Positions 60,850 through 63,169 of a stretch of 63,169 nucleotides of DNA are shown one piece after another (position 1 is the first letter of the stretch; each line of letters opens with the position of its first letter). The notes under the pieces were generated by a model that saw only the letters and a list, made by a program, of their open reading frames with translations, made no database searches and was not told where the DNA came from. Origin of the DNA: Planctomycetota bacterium (GTDB lineage: Bacteria; Planctomycetota; JACOTG01); contig JACOTG010000215.1 in NCBI GenBank assembly GCA_016178505.1, positions 1-63,169 on the forward strand, read 5' to 3'. The translations under genes were made by a program, and so were the position numbers.

Positions 60850-62334
60850 TCAACGCCGCCGACGTGCCGCCGGAAGCGCGGCGGCCATGCGACGCACGGC
60901 CTCGCGTAGCTCGTCCTCGGAATGCGCCGCGAAGCCGAATCGGACGAAGGGCTTCGCCCGGCCGTCGAACGCGAACCGCTTTCCCGTTTGGAAATAGACG
61001 CCGCGCGCGAGGCACGCCGCGGCCCAGGCCTCGACGTCCACCGCCGCATCGACGCGGCACCACAGCGCCATTCCGCCGCTCGGCAGCTCGAACGAGAGGA
61101 CGTCGCCGAGCTCTTTTCGCAGCGCAGCCACCATTGCGTTGCGTCGCGTGGCGTACACGCGCCGCATGCGCCGCACATGGCGCTGGATCTCGCCGTCTTC
61201 GAGCAGATCGGCGAGCGCCGCCTCGACCGCGGGGTCGCCGGAAACGTCGAGCGTCTCGCGGTGCGAGGCCACGTTGTCGATGCATGGCGTCGGGGCCACG
61301 ATGTAACCGAGGCGAAGTCCGGGCGCAAAGACCTTCGAAAGCGTGCCGACGTACACGACGACTCCGGCGCCGTCGGCGCTTGCGAGAGGAAGGACGGGGC
61401 GGCCTTCGTAGTGGAATTCGTGGTCGTAGTCGTCTTCGACGATCGCGAATCCACGCTCATCGGCGAGCTCGAGCAGGCGCAAGCGGCGCGGCGCATCGAG
61501 TCGCACGGTCGTAGGGCATTGATGATGCGGCGTCACGTACACGGCGCGCACGCGCTCGCGTGCGAGCAGGGACTCGAGCGCGTCAACGCGGACGCCGTCG
61601 TCGTCCACCGGCAGCGCGACGAGCCGCGCACCGGCATAGCGGAACGCTTCCCAAGCCGGGCGATAGCCCCACGACTCGACGGCGACGACGTCGCCGGGCT
61701 CGACGAGCGCTCGAGCGATCAAGCCGAGCGCCATCTGGCTGCCGCGCGTGACGATCACGTTGTCCGGTCCCGCGGCGAGGCGTCGTGTCGCCGACAGCAT
61801 CGCAGCGAGCGCCGCGCGAAGCCGAGCGTCGCCGCGCGGATCGCCGTAGCCAAGCGCGGCGTGTCGGTCCGTGCGAAGCACGCGGCGATAAGCGCGCACG
61901 AGCGCCGCGTGCGGGACGAGTCGCACGTCCGGCTTCCCGCCGGAGAGCACGAAGATCCCGGTGCCGCGCGGCCACTCTGGGACCGTGCCCGAAGGCGGCC
62001 GCAGCGCGAATCCGATCTTCGCGGGCATGCGTCCGCGCAGCCCGACCGACGTCGCGAACTTTCGGGGCTTCGGCTCGGGGAGCGAGCGCGAGACGAACGT
62101 GCCTCGTGCGCGCGACGCCGCGATCAGCCCCTCGGCTTCGAGTTCCTGGTAGGCGGCGAGCACGGTGTTTCGGTGGACGCCAAGCGTTCGCGCAAGCGTG
62201 CGGCTTCCCGGGAGTCGATCGCCGGGGCGAAGCCTGCCGCGCAGCACGTCGGCGGAAACGGCGCGCGCGATCCTCACGAACAGCGGCACGCCGTCGGTGT
62301 CGTCGATCGGCAGCACGATCTCCCAGCCACGCAT
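60850..62334 (-). CDS. MocR-type (GntR-aminotransferase) transcriptional regulator
   Basis: A 494-residue fusion. Residues about 15-85 form a winged helix of the GntR type (LPGSRTLARTLGVHRNTVLAAYQELEAEGLI, cut here to LPGSRTLARTLGVHRNT); the rest is an aminotransferase fold. The PLP Lys is in GTLSKVFAPGLRLGY near 334 and the PLP-ring Asp/Tyr strand is IVEDDYDHEF. MocR factors use PLP or an amino acid as effector. It is divergent from a PhzF-like gene (90-base spacer), which is very likely its target. It ends facing the peptidase gene across a hairpin. Confidence 0.93.
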   Translation of the reverse strand: MRGWEIVLPIDDTDGVPLFVRIARAVSADVLRGRLRPGDRLPGSRTLARTLGVHRNTVLAAYQELEAEGLIAASRARGTFVSRSLPEPKPRKFATSVGLRGRMPAKIGFALRPPSGTVPEWPRGTGIFVLSGGKPDVRLVPHAALVRAYRRVLRTDRHAALGYGDPRGDARLRAALAAMLSATRRLAAGPDNVIVTRGSQMALGLIARALVEPGDVVAVESWGYRPAWEAFRYAGARLVALPVDDDGVRVDALESLLARERVRAVYVTPHHQCPTTVRLDAPRRLRLLELADERGFAIVEDDYDHEFHYEGRPVLPLASADGAGVVVYVGTLSKVFAPGLRLGYIVAPTPCIDNVASHRETLDVSGDPAVEAALADLLEDGEIQRHVRRMRRVYATRRNAMVAALRKELGDVLSFELPSGGMALWCRVDAAVDVEAWAAACLARGVYFQTGKRFAFDGRAKPFVRFGFAAHSEDELREAVRRMAAALPAARRRR

Positions 62335-62358
62335 GGTGGTCTACTGAATATGTCGAAA

Positions 62359-62413
62359 CTGGATCTTTCGCAAGTGCCAGGTGGCGAGTAGCGTGCAGGC
62401 CGAACACTGGCAC
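62359..62413. promoter_or_regulatory. putative MocR operator in the divergent promoter region
   Basis: CTGG at 62359-62362, GTGCCAG at 62374-62380 and its exact inverse CTGGCAC at 62407-62413. The last lies just before the GAGGAGG ribosome site of the PhzF-like gene, so binding could block translation or transcription start. MocR sites with spaced CTGG/CCAG boxes are known; this instance is inference. Confidence 0.4.
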
Positions 62414-62424
62414 GAGGAGGTCAC

Positions 62425-63169
62425 ATGCAGGTCTATCTCTACGATGCGTTCAGCGATCGGGCGTTCGGCGGAAACGTTGCGGGGGTCGTCACCGACGCCG
62501 CCGGGCTCACCTCTGAAGAGATGCAACAGGTGGCGGCCGAGCTAGGAGCGCCGACGACGGGCTTCGTGGTGGGGTTCGAGCGCGGGACGCCGCCGATCTT
62601 CGAGGTTCGTTACTTCACGCCGCGCCGGCCGATCAACCTATGCGGTCACGCGACCGTTGCCGTTTTCACGGCGCTCGCCGACGAAGACCGATGCCCGGCG
62701 CGCCCGGGTGGCGCATCGCTGCGACTGCGCTGCGCATCGGGGATCGTCCTGCCGATCGTCGTGGAGTCGTGCGTCGATGGCGGCGTCGTCGTTGAGATGG
62801 GACAGCGCGCACCGACGTTCGAGATGCCGGTAATCGACGCCGATGCGGTGCGCCGCGTTCTCGGAGACGTGCCGCTCCACCGGACGCTGCCCTTGGAGGT
62901 CGCGTCGACGGGCCTTCGACACCTCGTCGTTCCGTTCGCGACTGCCGCGGATCTCGCGCGCCTCGAGCCCGATTTCGGCGCGTTGGCCGGGTTGGCACGA
63001 CGCCTCGAGGTCGACACCATTGCGGCCGTCACGCCGCCCAGCCGCCGAGGCGGTGCGATCCGCGTGCGGGATTTCTGCTCGGCGATCGGCGCGAACGAGG
63101 AAGCGGCGAGCGGCACGACCGCTGGCGCCGTGGCGAGTTGGTTGGCGCGCCACGGCGGCTTGTCGTTCG
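62425..63169 (+). CDS. PhzF-family isomerase-like protein (3' end outside window)
   Basis: The first 248 residues of a PhzF/DapF-fold protein, open to the window end. GGAGG precedes the ATG. Motifs: VYLYDAFSDRAFGGNVAGVV (start, cut to YDAFSDRAFGGN), a CGHATVAVFTAL helix, and RVRDFCSAIGANEEAASGT near the end. In PhzF the catalytic Glu lies in N-L-S-E-T-T-F-V; the aligned stretch here is GAPTTGFV, with Thr at that position. It may be a related epimerase with a different mechanism. It is divergent from the MocR regulator, which probably controls it. Confidence 0.88.
   Translation, partial: MQVYLYDAFSDRAFGGNVAGVVTDAAGLTSEEMQQVAAELGAPTTGFVVGFERGTPPIFEVRYFTPRRPINLCGHATVAVFTALADEDRCPARPGGASLRLRCASGIVLPIVVESCVDGGVVVEMGQRAPTFEMPVIDADAVRRVLGDVPLHRTLPLEVASTGLRHLVVPFATAADLARLEPDFGALAGLARRLEVDTIAAVTPPSRRGGAIRVRDFCSAIGANEEAASGTTAGAVASWLARHGGLSF

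Noticed and set aside
1..63169. CRISPR array, prophage, transposase or integrase genes
   Set aside because: No regularly spaced repeats, no capsid, portal or terminase motifs and no DDE or tyrosine-recombinase motifs were seen in any frame I read.

Overview
This is a 63 kb, high-GC bacterial chromosomal segment. It carries about 49 supported protein-coding genes (the first and last are cut by the window edges), one tRNA gene and three decayed gene remnants. No insertion sequence, prophage, CRISPR array or plasmid backbone was seen. The best taxonomic guess is a member of the Planctomycetota, probably an uncultured lineage. The grounds are an ECF sigma factor translationally coupled to a TPR-bearing Ser/Thr kinase, secreted proteins with Ca-binding loops of the N-G-N-G-I-A-D-A-C-D type, and many secreted proteins sharing a C-terminal domain. 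The assignment is inference; Acidobacteriota or Myxococcota are not excluded.

Layout. 1-2664: three GT4 glycosyltransferases on the plus strand. 2692-5806 (minus): two secreted serpins followed by two TRL-like lipoproteins. 5976-6732: two overlapping BamE-like lipoproteins. 6808-9291 (minus): a divergent membrane pyrophosphatase. 9420-13048: an FHA protein facing an ABC transporter cassette. 13119-16191: RsfS, a DinG-type helicase and a HisF-like protein that lacks the usual catalytic Asp. 16199-18865 (minus): an AlgI/AlgX-like acetylation pair. 19124-19999 (minus): a secreted Cys-rich protein. 20199-23659: the ECF sigma factor and kinase. 23792-26581: an Hsp20-Lon proteostasis operon. 26682-31418: a secreted unknown, an amino-acid dehydrogenase, a tiny membrane protein and topoisomerase I.

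32121-36245 is a secretome region: a sugar-dehydrogenase-like protein, tRNA-Ile2(CAU), a broken LamG gene, another secreted protein and a frameshifted remnant. 36382-45760 holds a secreted MsrB-MsrA fusion, a sugar isomerase/oxidoreductase pair and a four-gene amino-sugar operon (SIS isomerase, GH20, GH36-like, SSS symporter). 46297-49824 is napDAB, periplasmic nitrate reductase. 49889-56402 holds a 12-repeat secreted protein and two tandem beta-propeller proteins. 56460-63169 holds a radical SAM protein, an SDR, a clostripain-like peptidase, and a MocR regulator divergent from a PhzF-like gene.

The most unusual theme is a C-terminal domain of about 160 residues ending in L-Q-G-x-x-x-D ... 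S-V-T-N-A-V. It occurs on five otherwise unrelated loci here (four intact genes and one pseudogene). It looks like a lineage-specific surface or sorting domain. Functional statements below are from reading motifs; no database search was possible.
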